Positions 1 through 9,088 are shown, numbered from the stretch's first letter. The stretch: 64,000 bases of DNA from Mariniphaga sp963747515 (GCA_963747515.1 CAVVFN010000005.1:248001-312000); one strand, 5' to 3'. The notes: generated by a model not told the origin, from the letters alone. Translations and numbers: made by a program.

Positions 1-768
1 CTCACTGAGGCATCTCCGGTCATTTCTTCCAATGCCATGCATGCCATTAAATTTGGCTCTTCGGGAAAGTTGGTTAAATACCTCGCGCTGAAAATTTTGG
101 ATGAAGAAGGAAAGGAACTGCCCGTTGGACAAAAGGGAGAAATAGTAATAAAAGGGGATAACGTGATGCTCGGGTATTGGAACAATCAAAAGGCGACGGA
201 AGAAACCCTTAAAAACGGATGGCTGCATACCGGAGATATGGGCTATATTGACAAGGACGGATTTTTATTTGTACTTGGCCGATTTAAAAGCCTGTTAATT
301 GGAAATGACGGAGAAAAATACAGTCCCGAAGGCATTGAAGAAGCCCTTGTTGAACAATCACCATTCATTCAGCAAATGCTTTTGTACAATAACCAGAACT
401 CCTACACCAGTGCCATGATTGTTCCCGAAATGGAAGCCATTAACAGGGAATTGAAAGAAAGAGACCTGGAGCCGGGAAGTGAAGAAGGAAATAAGGAATC
501 GCTAAAAATTATCAGTGAAGAAATAAATAATTACAAAAAGGGAGGCCCCCACGAAGGATTGTTTCCGGAGCGATGGTTGCCGGCAGCTTATGTTGTATTA
601 CCTGAAACCTTTAATCAGGAAAATGGGTTGCTGAACACCACGATGAAAATGGTTCGGGGAAAAATAATTGAACGATTCAGTAAGGAACTGGAGTTTTTAT
701 ATACACCACAGGCACGTACTCCTGAAAATGACATGAATCTGTCTGCCCTAAATAAGTGGAATTCATAA
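1..768 (+). CDS. Long-chain acyl-CoA synthetase (AMP-binding), C-terminal part
   Basis: This is the C-terminal end of an ANL-superfamily acyl-CoA synthetase. The reading frame is open from base 1 and begins inside the conserved LTEASPVIS segment, which normally follows YG in these enzymes, so the start lies upstream of the window. About 255 residues are visible. They include the GYW motif, the WLHTGDMGYIDKDGFL block (ATP/AMP binding) and the GRFKSLL hinge leading to the C-terminal lid. These enzymes activate fatty acids as acyl-AMP and then acyl-CoA. The long insert before the end resembles long-chain (FadD/ACSL) members. The next gene starts 17 bases downstream on the same strand. The exact substrate cannot be read from the sequence. 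Confidence 0.88.
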   Translation, partial: LTEASPVISSNAMHAIKFGSSGKLVKYLALKILDEEGKELPVGQKGEIVIKGDNVMLGYWNNQKATEETLKNGWLHTGDMGYIDKDGFLFVLGRFKSLLIGNDGEKYSPEGIEEALVEQSPFIQQMLLYNNQNSYTSAMIVPEMEAINRELKERDLEPGSEEGNKESLKIISEEINNYKKGGPHEGLFPERWLPAAYVVLPETFNQENGLLNTTMKMVRGKIIERFSKELEFLYTPQARTPENDMNLSALNKWNS

Positions 769-785
769 ACACAGAAAGTTGAACT

Positions 786-1784
786 ATGATCATTGAAACA
801 TATTGTCATCCAAGAGCAGCTGTGATAGGAAATCCTTCCGACGGCTATTTTGGCAAAACCATTGCTTTTCTTTTTTCCAATTTCGAAGCTAAAGTGCAGT
901 TGTACCATACGCCTGAATTGGATATTCAGCCACACCGGCTCGACAAGACCAGTTTCAACAGCATTGATGAGCTGGTGGAAAATGTTAACATGTCAGGCTA
1001 TTATGGTGGAATCCGATTATTAAAGGCCACGATTAAAGTATTTTATGATTATTGCAGGGAATGCAACATTCAACTTGACAAACGTAACTTTACGATAAGA
1101 TACGATTCGAATATACCTTTACGGCTGGGGCTTGCAGGAAGCAGCGCCATTATTACTGCCTGCATGAAATCATTGATTTCATTTTATGGTGTAGCTATTC
1201 CAAAACCTATACTTGCCAATTTGGTACTGAGTGTTGAAGATAAGGAACTGGGAATTGCTGCCGGTCTTCAGGATCGTGTTGCACAAGCTTATGCACAGCC
1301 TGTATACATGGATTTCAATAAACAAATCATGGAAAAACAAGGTTTTGGCAACTATGAGGTGCTTGATGCTTCACTCTTCCCAAATATGTACATTGCTTTT
1401 CGTAAAAATTTATCGGAAGGGACCGAGGTATTGCATAATAATCTGCGGGCCCGTTTTAATATAGGAGAAAAAACAGTTCTGGATGCCATGGAGAAATGGG
1501 CAGGTTTTACAGAAGGTTTCCGTGATGCCTTATTCAAAAAAGATTATTCCTCTATGCATAAACTGATTAATGCCAACTTCGATCTTCGCAAAAGCCTTAT
1601 TCCAATCACCAAAGGGAACATTGAAATGGTAGAGGCAGCGCGTTCTGCCGGTGCCTCAGCAAAGTTTACAGGTTCGGGCGGAGCTGTTATAGGCACATAC
1701 GAAGATGAAGAAATGTTTTTAAAACTTAAAAACATCCTGAGCAAAAAAAAGATAGAAGTTATTAAACCCGAAATAGTAAATTAA
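786..1784 (+). CDS. GHMP-family sugar kinase, glucuronokinase-like
   Basis: A 332-residue GHMP kinase. The ATP-binding motif GLAGSSA lies at residues 115-121 and the C-terminal GASAKFTGSGGAVIG glycine loop near residue 290. The N-terminal AAVIGNPSDGYFGKT is the substrate-side motif of sugar kinases. Family knowledge: the closest arrangement I recognise is glucuronokinase, which makes glucuronate 1-phosphate. It sits 7 bases before a GalU-type uridylyltransferase, so the pair could turn a sugar (uronic acid or hexose) first into its 1-phosphate and then into a UDP-sugar. That pathway role is inferred from context. Other GHMP sugar kinases remain possible. Confidence 0.8.
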   Translation: MIIETYCHPRAAVIGNPSDGYFGKTIAFLFSNFEAKVQLYHTPELDIQPHRLDKTSFNSIDELVENVNMSGYYGGIRLLKATIKVFYDYCRECNIQLDKRNFTIRYDSNIPLRLGLAGSSAIITACMKSLISFYGVAIPKPILANLVLSVEDKELGIAAGLQDRVAQAYAQPVYMDFNKQIMEKQGFGNYEVLDASLFPNMYIAFRKNLSEGTEVLHNNLRARFNIGEKTVLDAMEKWAGFTEGFRDALFKKDYSSMHKLINANFDLRKSLIPITKGNIEMVEAARSAGASAKFTGSGGAVIGTYEDEEMFLKLKNILSKKKIEVIKPEIVN

Positions 1785-1791
1785 AAGAAAT

Positions 1792-2661
1792 ATGATAAAA
1801 AAAGCTGTTATCCCGGCCGCAGGTTGGGGAACCCGATTTTTACCCATTACCAAATCGCAGCCAAAAGAAATGATTCCCATTGTTGATACACCGGTAATTC
1901 AATATGTAGTTGAAGAGGCAGTAGCCAGTGGCATTACGGATATTTTAATTATAATAGGAAAAGGGAAACGTGCCATTGAGGAGCATTTCGACCGAAGCCC
2001 TATTCTTGAGGAATCGTTGCTGGCAAAGAATCAGATTGATCTGCTGGAACAAATAAAAAAGATTTCAAATCTTGCCAATATTCATTTCATATGGCAGAAA
2101 GAGATGAATGGGTTAGGTGATGCCATCCGTTATGCAAGCGACCATGTTGGGAATGAACCCTTTGCTGTTTTACTTGGCGATACACTGATAAGCGGCGAAG
2201 GAGAACCAATTACCAAACAGTTGATTGCTGTATATGAACGCTATAAAAGTTCGGTAGTTGCGCTAGAGGAAGTTCCCATGGAGAATGTTCATAAATACGG
2301 CGTAATTAAGGGTAAAATGCTGGAAGATAATGTATTGATCGCAGAAGATTTTATTGAAAAACCCTCTGCAGAAGAAGCGCCATCCAATTTGGCTATTGCA
2401 AGCCGTTATATATTTACTCCAGAGATTTTTAATTTTCTGGCTAAATTAAAACCTGGCAAAAACAACGAAATTCAGCTCACCGATGCCATGCGTGACATGG
2501 TTAAAAAGCATGCCATGTATGGGCTCCGCTTTAAAGGAACCCGTTACGATATCGGGAATAAACTGGATTTTCTGAAAACAAATATCATTTATGGTCTGAT
2601 TCATGAAGAAGTAGGGGAACCTTTGAGGGAGTGGCTTAAAGAATTTTCCAAAGATTTGTAA
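1792..2661 (+). CDS. galU: UTP-glucose-1-phosphate uridylyltransferase
   Basis: A 289-residue nucleotidyltransferase that makes UDP-glucose, or a related UDP-sugar, from UTP and a sugar 1-phosphate. The signature GWGTRFLPITKSQPKEMIPI is at residues 12-31. The GDT metal-binding motif lies in LLGDTLISG, and FIEKP and the C-terminal GTRYDIGNKLDFLKTN follow as in GalU. Length is normal. It is 7 bases behind the GHMP kinase and probably co-transcribed with it. It ends 6 bases from the oppositely oriented oxidoreductase gene. If the neighbour is a glucuronokinase, this enzyme may accept glucuronate 1-phosphate as well. Confidence 0.92.
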   Translation: MIKKAVIPAAGWGTRFLPITKSQPKEMIPIVDTPVIQYVVEEAVASGITDILIIIGKGKRAIEEHFDRSPILEESLLAKNQIDLLEQIKKISNLANIHFIWQKEMNGLGDAIRYASDHVGNEPFAVLLGDTLISGEGEPITKQLIAVYERYKSSVVALEEVPMENVHKYGVIKGKMLEDNVLIAEDFIEKPSAEEAPSNLAIASRYIFTPEIFNFLAKLKPGKNNEIQLTDAMRDMVKKHAMYGLRFKGTRYDIGNKLDFLKTNIIYGLIHEEVGEPLREWLKEFSKDL

Positions 2662-2667
2662 CTTTAA

Positions 2668-3219
2668 TTACAATTCCTGCACAATTTCTACAATTTCGCT
2701 TCCTTTTTGAATTGCTTTAAGATTCAGTGGAATAAGTTTATGGTAACGTTCAGGGAGTGATTTTTCCAATCCTCTTTCCACATTATCAAGGCTAAGTATG
2801 GGTTTAACCTTCAGGAAACTTCCAAAAACAATCATATTGAATACTTTTGGGTTTCCCATTTCCACTGCTGTTTTGGTGCCTTCAACCCTGTAAATGTTAA
2901 TATCTTTACGTGTTGGAGGTTTTGTAATTCCATTTGGGTCGTAAAGCAGAATTCCACCCGGTTTGACAGTTTTTTCAAACTTATCGAGACTCTGCTGATT
3001 CAAAATAATGGCTGTATCAAATTCATGCAAAACCGGTGAACTGATGCGGTTATCGCTCACAATAACTGTAACATTGGCTGTGCCTCCTCTCATTTCCGGA
3101 CCGTAAGAAGGAAACCAGGTAACTTCCTTATCTTCCATTATTCCAGAATAGGCAAGAATTTTGCCCATTGATAGTACTCCTTGTCCACCAAAACCGGCGA
3201 TTATCATTTCTTCAGTCAT
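2668..3219 (-). CDS. 2-oxoacid:ferredoxin oxidoreductase, gamma subunit
   Basis: A 183-residue gamma subunit (catalytic domain of the POR/KOR gamma type). The N-terminal IIAGFGGQGVLSMGKILAYSG is the hallmark GGQG motif, followed by SYGPEMRGGTANVTV and SPVL. It is the last gene of a ferredoxin-alpha-beta-gamma set on this strand and starts 12 bases after the beta subunit ends. Complexes of this type oxidatively decarboxylate 2-oxoacids to acyl-CoA while reducing ferredoxin, or run in reverse. Substrate could be branched-chain, 2-oxoglutarate or aryl pyruvates and is not fixed by sequence. Confidence 0.92.
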   Translation of the reverse strand: MTEEMIIAGFGGQGVLSMGKILAYSGIMEDKEVTWFPSYGPEMRGGTANVTVIVSDNRISSPVLHEFDTAIILNQQSLDKFEKTVKPGGILLYDPNGITKPPTRKDINIYRVEGTKTAVEMGNPKVFNMIVFGSFLKVKPILSLDNVERGLEKSLPERYHKLIPLNLKAIQKGSEIVEIVQEL

Positions 3220-3231
3220 GATCTGCTTATA

Positions 3232-4023
3232 TTAATTCGTTGAAACAGGTTCACCTTTTTCACTGTCTTTTAAATCACCCAGGGGGTAATATGGGAACAT
3301 ATTTTCTTCCATCCATTTGTTTGCCTGTACAGGTGTCATCTTCCATCCTGAGTTACAGGTAGAGACTATTTCCACAAAGGAAGTTCCCTTTTTGTCCAGC
3401 ACATTTTGAATTCCCTTTTTTAATGCACGCTTGCATTTACGAACAGCAGCAGCAGTTTGTGCCGATTGCCTTGTTACATATGAAGTTCCTGGCAACTGAG
3501 CTACAAGTTCCGTCATTTTCATAGGAAAGCCGTTTCGCTCAGTATCGCGTCCGAAAGGAGTAGTTGATGTAACCATCTTTTCCAGTGATGTTGGAGCCAT
3601 CTGACCTCCCGTCATGCCATATATACCATTATTGATGAAAATCACCAGTATGTTTTCACCACGATTGCATGCATGAAGGATTTCACCCGCTCCAATTGAA
3701 GCCAAATCACCATCACCCTGATAGGTAAAAACAAACTTTTGGGGATTTAACCGCGCGATACCCGTAGCTACTGCCGGTGCCCTGCCGTGAGCAGCTTCCT
3801 GCCAATCGACATCAATATAATTATAGGCAAATACAGCACACCCTACAGGTGCCACACCTATTGTTTTATTTTGCAGGTCCATCTCATCTATAAGTTCAGC
3901 CACCAGCTTATGCACAACTCCATGTGTACAACCCGGGCAGTAATGCATAATGGTGTCGACGAGCAAATTTGACTTACTGTAGACCATGTTTTCAGGTTTT
4001 ACAATATCTTTGATTTCCATCAT
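3232..4023 (-). CDS. 2-oxoacid:ferredoxin oxidoreductase, beta subunit (TPP-binding)
   Basis: A 263-residue thiamine-diphosphate subunit. It shows CPGCTHG near the N-terminus, the GDGDLASIGAGEILHACNRGENILVIFINNGIYGMTGGQ block that binds TPP-Mg (GDGD...NNGIYGMTGG), and the late CNSGWKMTP segment. Its start codon overlaps the alpha-subunit stop by 4 bases (ATGA), which suggests translational coupling. It forms the active-site half that pairs with the alpha subunit encoded immediately upstream. Length fits the separate-subunit (VOR/KOR) architecture rather than a fused pyruvate:ferredoxin oxidoreductase. Confidence 0.93.
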   Translation of the reverse strand: MMEIKDIVKPENMVYSKSNLLVDTIMHYCPGCTHGVVHKLVAELIDEMDLQNKTIGVAPVGCAVFAYNYIDVDWQEAAHGRAPAVATGIARLNPQKFVFTYQGDGDLASIGAGEILHACNRGENILVIFINNGIYGMTGGQMAPTSLEKMVTSTTPFGRDTERNGFPMKMTELVAQLPGTSYVTRQSAQTAAAVRKCKRALKKGIQNVLDKKGTSFVEIVSTCNSGWKMTPVQANKWMEENMFPYYPLGDLKDSEKGEPVSTN

Positions 4024-5120
4024 ATCTTCTCCTGTAAAAATGTTTGTTCCAAAGCATCTACAACCTCTCCGGGTGAAGGAATGATTCCCCCCATTCTGCC
4101 AAAGTATTTCACCGGCCGTATAATTTCAGCTTCATAAACAGCCAGTTTAATATCTTCAGCCATTTGTCCCGCATTCATTTCAACGGATAAAAAGCCTTTC
4201 ACTTTTTTTGCCAGTTCACCTATAATTTTTTTTGGAAAAGGAAATAAAGTTACCGGTCTGAGCAAACCTACCTTTATTCCTTTTTCCCGTGCAATTTCCA
4301 CAGCTTTCTGACATACTCTTGCTGAAGTGCCAAATGCAACAAATACATATTCAGCATCTTCACAGCGAATGGCTTCAAAACGTTGCTCTTTAGCTTCCAT
4401 TTGTTGGTACTTCTCCTGGAACCGCTTGTTGTTAGCTTCCATTTTTAATGAATCAAGTTCAAGAGAAGTAATTATATTTTTATTTCTGAATGAAGGTTTT
4501 CCTGTAGTCGCCCAACTGCCCCACTTTTCATTGATTTCCTCTTCAGTCAATCTTTTTTTAAAATCAGAAAGTTTAACCTTTTCCATCATTTGTCCAATGG
4601 CTCCATCAGCAAGTATCATTGCGGGATTCCGGTATTTAAAAGCAAGTTCAAAGGCAAGATCAACAAAATCATTCATTTCCTGCACGGAAGAAGGAGCGAG
4701 AACTATCATTTTATAATCGCCATGCCCGCCTCCCTTTACAGCTTGAAAATAATCGGCTTGTGAAGGCTGAATGGTTCCCAGACCTGGTCCCCCCCGCTGA
4801 ACATTAACTACCAGGCATGGCAATTCAGCTCCGGCAATATATGAAATTCCTTCAGACATTAAACTAATACCGGGACTGGAGGATGTGGTCATCACTTTTT
4901 TTCCGGAGCCAGCAGCCCCATATACCATATTAATAGCAGCCACTTCACTCTCTGCCTGCAAAACAACCATTCCCGTTTCCTCCCATGGCTGGCGGTCCAT
5001 CAGTGTTTCCATAATTTCCGACTGAGGAGTAATGGGATAGCCAAAATAGCCGTCACACCCGCACCGGATTGCGGCCTCGGCAAGCACCTCATTTCCCTTC
5101 ATCAATTTAAGTTCTCCCAT
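4020..5120 (-). CDS. vorB: 2-oxoacid:ferredoxin oxidoreductase, alpha subunit (VorB-type)
   Basis: A 366-residue alpha subunit. The N-terminal MKGNEVLAEAAIRCGCDGYFGYPITPQSEIME motif binds the pyrimidine side of TPP. TTSSSPGISLMSEGISYIAGAELPCLVVNVQRGGPGLGT and the C-terminal LLRPVTLFPFPKK / VEMNAGQMAEDIK blocks are typical of VorB/KorA. Database convention labels this form 3-methyl-2-oxobutanoate dehydrogenase subunit VorB, but specificity in this family is broad. Its neighbours here (phenylacetate-CoA ligase, prephenate dehydratase, aminotransferase) make aromatic 2-oxoacids worth considering. It starts 78 bases after the ferredoxin gene. Confidence 0.9.
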   Translation of the reverse strand: MGELKLMKGNEVLAEAAIRCGCDGYFGYPITPQSEIMETLMDRQPWEETGMVVLQAESEVAAINMVYGAAGSGKKVMTTSSSPGISLMSEGISYIAGAELPCLVVNVQRGGPGLGTIQPSQADYFQAVKGGGHGDYKMIVLAPSSVQEMNDFVDLAFELAFKYRNPAMILADGAIGQMMEKVKLSDFKKRLTEEEINEKWGSWATTGKPSFRNKNIITSLELDSLKMEANNKRFQEKYQQMEAKEQRFEAIRCEDAEYVFVAFGTSARVCQKAVEIAREKGIKVGLLRPVTLFPFPKKIIGELAKKVKGFLSVEMNAGQMAEDIKLAVYEAEIIRPVKYFGRMGGIIPSPGEVVDALEQTFLQEKI

Positions 5121-5198
5121 TCTGTTATTAATTTTATTCCATTATCGATTACTGGCAAGTACAGAATATTTCTATTTCAATGTACATTAATCTTAAGG

Positions 5199-5423
5199 TT
5201 AAATACGAATCCGATAAATAGTAATACAGGTGTCGGGGCAAACCACTCCACAATTGGCACAGCCAATGCAAGCTTCGGGTTTCTCCATAAAAGAGTAATG
5301 GTACCCACGGCTATTTACTTCCCCGTTTAAAGCCAATACATCTTCAGGACAGGCTTCAACACAAAGACCGCAACCTTTACATCCTTCCTTTGCAACTACA
5401 ACTGCTCCTCTTACTTTTGCCAT
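5199..5423 (-). CDS. 2x[4Fe-4S] ferredoxin subunit of the oxidoreductase
   Basis: A 74-residue ferredoxin with two CxxCxxCxxxCP clusters. The first is CKGCGLCVEACP in the N-terminal half. The second is CIGCANCGVVCP near the C-terminus. It is the first gene of the four-gene oxidoreductase set and probably serves as the delta subunit passing electrons between the TPP site and external ferredoxin or flavodoxin; a flavodoxin is encoded in the same gene run. A 219-base gap separates it from the Crp-type regulator upstream, so it may have its own promoter. Confidence 0.92.
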   Translation of the reverse strand: MAKVRGAVVVAKEGCKGCGLCVEACPEDVLALNGEVNSRGYHYSFMEKPEACIGCANCGVVCPDTCITIYRIRI

Positions 5424-5642
5424 ATTCTATTAAATTTGACCCTAAAATTAACATCCTTTTCTCCGTAAAAACATCATAAAAATCAGGTTCTTCCAAAGAA
5501 AATTTTGTAACTTAAACATTATAAAAGAATAGAATTCTCAGCTGTTAAATCGTAAGTAAATTTATCCTTTCGTTTTAAAACTGATTTATAAAAGCAAAAC
5601 TATTTTTTATCAATCAATAAATATGCAACTATTGTTGCTTTC

Positions 5643-6209
5643 TTAAATTTTGTATAGAAAACGGGTAAGAATGTTTCTATGAATGCCCAAATAGGAAGCA
5701 ATATGTTGCCGCTGCAGTTTTTTACCTAGTTCGGGTTGTTCTTCAAAAAACTTTCGGATTCGTTGTTCAGCTTTAAGTGACTGAAATGAATGAATGCGTT
5801 CCATTGCCTGTGTATAGCTTTCTTCAGCCAAAATACGTACAGTACGTTCGAATTTTCCGTTATGATCGAGCAAATATTTAAATTCCTCCTTTTCGATATA
5901 TATCAGTTCAGAATCTTCATATGCCCGAATTGACTCACTCGAACTCTTTCCAAGATAAAAATTACGGTGATTACTCACTATAAAATTATTTGGAGGAAAG
6001 AAAAAACGGGAAATCCATTCCGTACCGCTTTCCGAAAGATAAGTCGCATAAAGCAGTCCATTAATCAGTATTCCAATTTTTTGTGCTTTTTCACCATAAG
6101 CAAGAAAGGATTCTCCTCTTTTCAGAATTATAGGTTTATTATTTAGCTCAACCTTTTTCAGCAATTCAAGAGTAATATTGTATCTGGATATAACCTTTTG
6201 CTGGTCCAT
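5643..6209 (-). CDS. Crp/Fnr-family transcriptional regulator
   Basis: A 188-residue cyclic-nucleotide-binding-fold regulator. The N-terminal two thirds form a jelly-roll effector domain (KRGESFLAYGEKAQKIGILINGLLYATYLSESG...). The C-terminal end, LKAEQRIRKFFEEQPELGKKLQRQHIASYLGIHRNILTRFL, is a short winged-helix with recognition helix. No cysteine cluster is present, so it is not an FNR iron-sulfur sensor. Its ATG overlaps the aminotransferase stop by one base (TAATG), implying translational coupling. Its place inside the aromatic/oxidoreductase run suggests local control of that run; the effector is unknown. Confidence 0.85.
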   Translation of the reverse strand: MDQQKVISRYNITLELLKKVELNNKPIILKRGESFLAYGEKAQKIGILINGLLYATYLSESGTEWISRFFFPPNNFIVSNHRNFYLGKSSSESIRAYEDSELIYIEKEEFKYLLDHNGKFERTVRILAEESYTQAMERIHSFQSLKAEQRIRKFFEEQPELGKKLQRQHIASYLGIHRNILTRFLYKI

Positions 6210-7531
6210 TAAGAGCTCCTTTTTGAGAAACGATCGTTGAACATCTTCAGTCGTTTTTCCAGATCGGGAAATTGCTCACGTTTCACAAATGAAACACATG
6301 CTCTTATACCCTCCTCATTACTGCCGGTATTATCTAGTGCAATAGCACTGATTCCATAATACAGAAGGTTCTCCACCAACTGATTACCCGTCATTCCCGG
6401 ATAGGAAATGGTGAAATAAAAACCATCGGCCAAGGGATTTCCCAGGTCATTATCATAGATGATTCTGAACCCGTTCTCCACGAAAAGACGTTTCATCACA
6501 CTGGCTTTATATCCATATTCCCTTACACCCTCTACAAAATTAGCTGTGCCATCGTTGGCAGCCTTAAGCATTGCTGCCAATGCCCACTGGGCGGAATGAC
6601 TGGTTCCTGAAGACAAAGCATACAGCAACCGCAGGGTAAGGATACTGCCGAAATCGGTACCTCCAAATCGCTCCTGAAGAGCAGGATAATCGCGTTTATA
6701 AAGTCCATCAGAAACAACCATTAAACCACAACGCTGGCCGGCATATGAAAATATTTTAGAGCTGGAAATAAAAAGTATATAATTACTGGTGTATTTTGCC
6801 ACTGTAGGCTGAAATGGAGGCTCACCAGGTTTTGATAAATCATGCCTGAAGTCCATACCAAAGTATGCAAGATCTTCCATTACTATTACATCGTATTCAC
6901 TTGCCAAATCTCCAATAATGTTAAGCTCATCCTCAGTAAAACAAATCCAGGAAGGATTATTCGGATTTGAATATATTATTGAACAAATGTTTCCTTCTAA
7001 AAGAGATTCCTCCAACTTGGATCTCAATTTTTCACCCCGGTAATTAAATACATCAAACGTAACATAATTCTGCCCAAGTACCATCATCTGCTGTTTCTGT
7101 ACAGGGAAACCAGGATCAATAAAAAGAGTGGTATCTTTTTGCGGGACAGCATTGGCAGCAGCCAAAAATGCCGCATAAGTTGCCTGCATGGAACCAACGG
7201 TTGGGATACAACCTTTAATGGAAACAGTTATATCAAGAAAATTTTTAACAAAACGACCTGCTTCTTCCTTTAGTGGCCTGATGCCATCAACCATAGGATA
7301 AACTGCAGCTACACCTCGTTTGAGCGCCTCAATTTCAGCATCAACACCAATTTGCGAAGGAGGCAACCCAGGTACCCCCATTTCCATGCGCACATACTTT
7401 TCACCCGTTTCCTCCTCTACCAGATTTACCAGTGCCACAATTTCACGTATGGATGCCTTACCCGGATCAGCAATTCGGAGTTCCTTTATTTTAGAATCGA
7501 TAATTTCTTTTGTAAAAGGTGTTTTTTCCAT
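6209..7531 (-). CDS. PLP-dependent aminotransferase, class I/II
   Basis: A 440-residue fold-type I aminotransferase. SNPNNPSW at 188-195 is the substrate-carboxylate motif, ED-LAY at 219-223 carries the PLP-N1 aspartate and stacking tyrosine, and SSSKIFSYAGQR places the Schiff-base lysine at K259. It would interconvert an amino acid and its 2-oxoacid in the cytoplasm. Neighbours encode prephenate dehydratase (phenylpyruvate formation) and a 2-oxoacid:ferredoxin oxidoreductase, so an aromatic or branched-chain substrate is a reasonable inference. It is translationally coupled to the Crp-type gene that follows. Confidence 0.85.
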   Translation of the reverse strand: MEKTPFTKEIIDSKIKELRIADPGKASIREIVALVNLVEEETGEKYVRMEMGVPGLPPSQIGVDAEIEALKRGVAAVYPMVDGIRPLKEEAGRFVKNFLDITVSIKGCIPTVGSMQATYAAFLAAANAVPQKDTTLFIDPGFPVQKQQMMVLGQNYVTFDVFNYRGEKLRSKLEESLLEGNICSIIYSNPNNPSWICFTEDELNIIGDLASEYDVIVMEDLAYFGMDFRHDLSKPGEPPFQPTVAKYTSNYILFISSSKIFSYAGQRCGLMVVSDGLYKRDYPALQERFGGTDFGSILTLRLLYALSSGTSHSAQWALAAMLKAANDGTANFVEGVREYGYKASVMKRLFVENGFRIIYDNDLGNPLADGFYFTISYPGMTGNQLVENLLYYGISAIALDNTGSNEEGIRACVSFVKREQFPDLEKRLKMFNDRFSKRSS

Positions 7532-7606
7532 CTGCTAACTCCTTATCTGGATTTTACTATTTTCATGTGATGAATTGAGGCAAACGATTATAAACAAGGT
7601 TTATAT

Positions 7607-8131
7607 TCAAAAATTAAAATAAGGGCGAATTTGTTCCACCCAACTTTTTACCCGTTCATCGGTAAGTTCCGGTTCAAAGTCCTCATCTACAGGCAACCCC
7701 ATAAATTGCCCGTCAATAACAGCTTCAGACTCATCAAACTCATACCCATCGGTTGAAACCTGCCCCACAAGAGTTGCACCATTTTCCATTAGTGCACGAC
7801 CTAGCAATCCAATATGATCGACAAATGTAGAGGCATATGTTATATGATCTCCCAATCCGTAAATGGCAATTGTTTTACCTTGATATCGGGTTTTATTTAT
7901 CTCCGGAAGGAACTTTGCCCAATCAACATTGGTATAAATTGATTCCCATGTTTCCTTACCTACCGTTGAAATTCCAAAGATAATTTTATCGTACTTTTCA
8001 ATATCTTCAACACTTGCATTTTTTACCGGTACCATTACAACTTTATCCTCACCGATTGTTTTTTTTATCTTTTTTGCTACCCGATGTACAGCTCCGTCAA
8101 GCGGGCCAAAGAAAATTGCTGTTTTATCCAT
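7607..8131 (-). CDS. Flavodoxin
   Basis: A 174-residue flavodoxin of the long-chain type. IFFGPLDGAVHRVAKKI is a variant of the FMN-phosphate loop (usually GTxTGNTE), and the rest shows the alternating fold with IIFGISTVG, YGLGDHITYASTFVDHIG and the C-terminal acidic segment. The FMN loop is unusual: PLDGAVHR replaces the common TGxT core, so FMN affinity may differ. It is a small one-electron carrier that can replace ferredoxin, and lies between prephenate dehydratase and the aminotransferase in the same run that encodes a ferredoxin-dependent oxidoreductase. Confidence 0.82.
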   Translation of the reverse strand: MDKTAIFFGPLDGAVHRVAKKIKKTIGEDKVVMVPVKNASVEDIEKYDKIIFGISTVGKETWESIYTNVDWAKFLPEINKTRYQGKTIAIYGLGDHITYASTFVDHIGLLGRALMENGATLVGQVSTDGYEFDESEAVIDGQFMGLPVDEDFEPELTDERVKSWVEQIRPYFNF

Positions 8132-8148
8132 GATTATCTGATTTGTTG

Positions 8149-8985
8149 TTACTGATTATGAATGTAAACTTCACCACGTTCATATTCTCCTAAAATAGCA
8201 AGACTGGAAACTTTTTTCAATACCTGATGAAGTGCTTTATTATAATTTGAAGTATTCTCCCACTCAATATCGACATGAATTGCATATTCATTTGGTTTAC
8301 CAATAATTGGCACCGACTGTATTTTGGCAAGATTTATTTCATTCTCGGCAAAAACATTCAATACTCTTGACAACGCTCCGTAAAAATGTCCTACCTCAAA
8401 ACTTAAGGAAGCTTTATTCGCATTTTCAGTAGGATTTCCATGTTTGGAAAGAATAAGAAATCGCGTATAATTCCTTTTAATTGTTTCAATACCAGTTTCC
8501 AGTACTTCAAGTTTATACAATTCCGCAGAACGAAGGTTGCCAATGGCAGCTGCATTAACCGGGCGTTGTTCAGAGATAAATTTAGCAGCTCCGGCGGTAT
8601 CAATTCCTTCATGCAGTTCCACATTCGGAAAATACTTTTCCAGATACTCAACACACTGTTGAAGAGCAACAGGATGTGAATAAATATCTGTGATGTCAGC
8701 AGCTTTAACCCCAGGAGCTACCATAAGGTTTAATTGAATGTGAAGATAAATTTCACCAATTATCCGTAAATGGTAATCACGAATTAACTGATAATTTTTT
8801 AACAAACTGCCAGCAATGGAATTTTCAATTGCCATAACGGCAAAGTCCACCTCATCGATATCCACCATTTTGCATACACTGGTAAATGATTTGCATTCAA
8901 TAATTTTTATCTTTTCCTTAAAATATCTTACGGCTGCATCCTCATGAAATGATCCTATTATACCTTGTACTGCTATCCGCCTCAT
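8149..8985 (-). CDS. pheA: Prephenate dehydratase with C-terminal ACT domain
   Basis: A 278-residue stand-alone prephenate dehydratase that converts prephenate to phenylpyruvate in phenylalanine synthesis. The catalytic domain begins IAVQGIIGSFHEDAAVRYF and contains AIENSIAGSLLKNYQLI and the NYTRFLIL segment with the TRF catalytic motif. A regulatory ACT domain follows (GALSRVLNVFAENEINLAKIQSVPIIG). The usual ESRP effector motif reads QSVPI here. No chorismate mutase domain is attached. Adjacent flavodoxin and aminotransferase genes fit phenylpyruvate metabolism. Confidence 0.92.
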   Translation of the reverse strand: MRRIAVQGIIGSFHEDAAVRYFKEKIKIIECKSFTSVCKMVDIDEVDFAVMAIENSIAGSLLKNYQLIRDYHLRIIGEIYLHIQLNLMVAPGVKAADITDIYSHPVALQQCVEYLEKYFPNVELHEGIDTAGAAKFISEQRPVNAAAIGNLRSAELYKLEVLETGIETIKRNYTRFLILSKHGNPTENANKASLSFEVGHFYGALSRVLNVFAENEINLAKIQSVPIIGKPNEYAIHVDIEWENTSNYNKALHQVLKKVSSLAILGEYERGEVYIHNQ

Positions 8986-9088
8986 TTGATTGATTAAAAA
9001 ATTATTTAAATATACACATTCTGATTTAGTTCTTCCTTTTCGTTAATGTGAATTAATACAACTAAGGAAAAGCTAATGGAAAACCAGA

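Noticed and set aside
615..935. Minus-strand ORF of 106 codons
   Set aside because: It lies antisense across the acyl-CoA synthetase end and the kinase start, both firmly identified.
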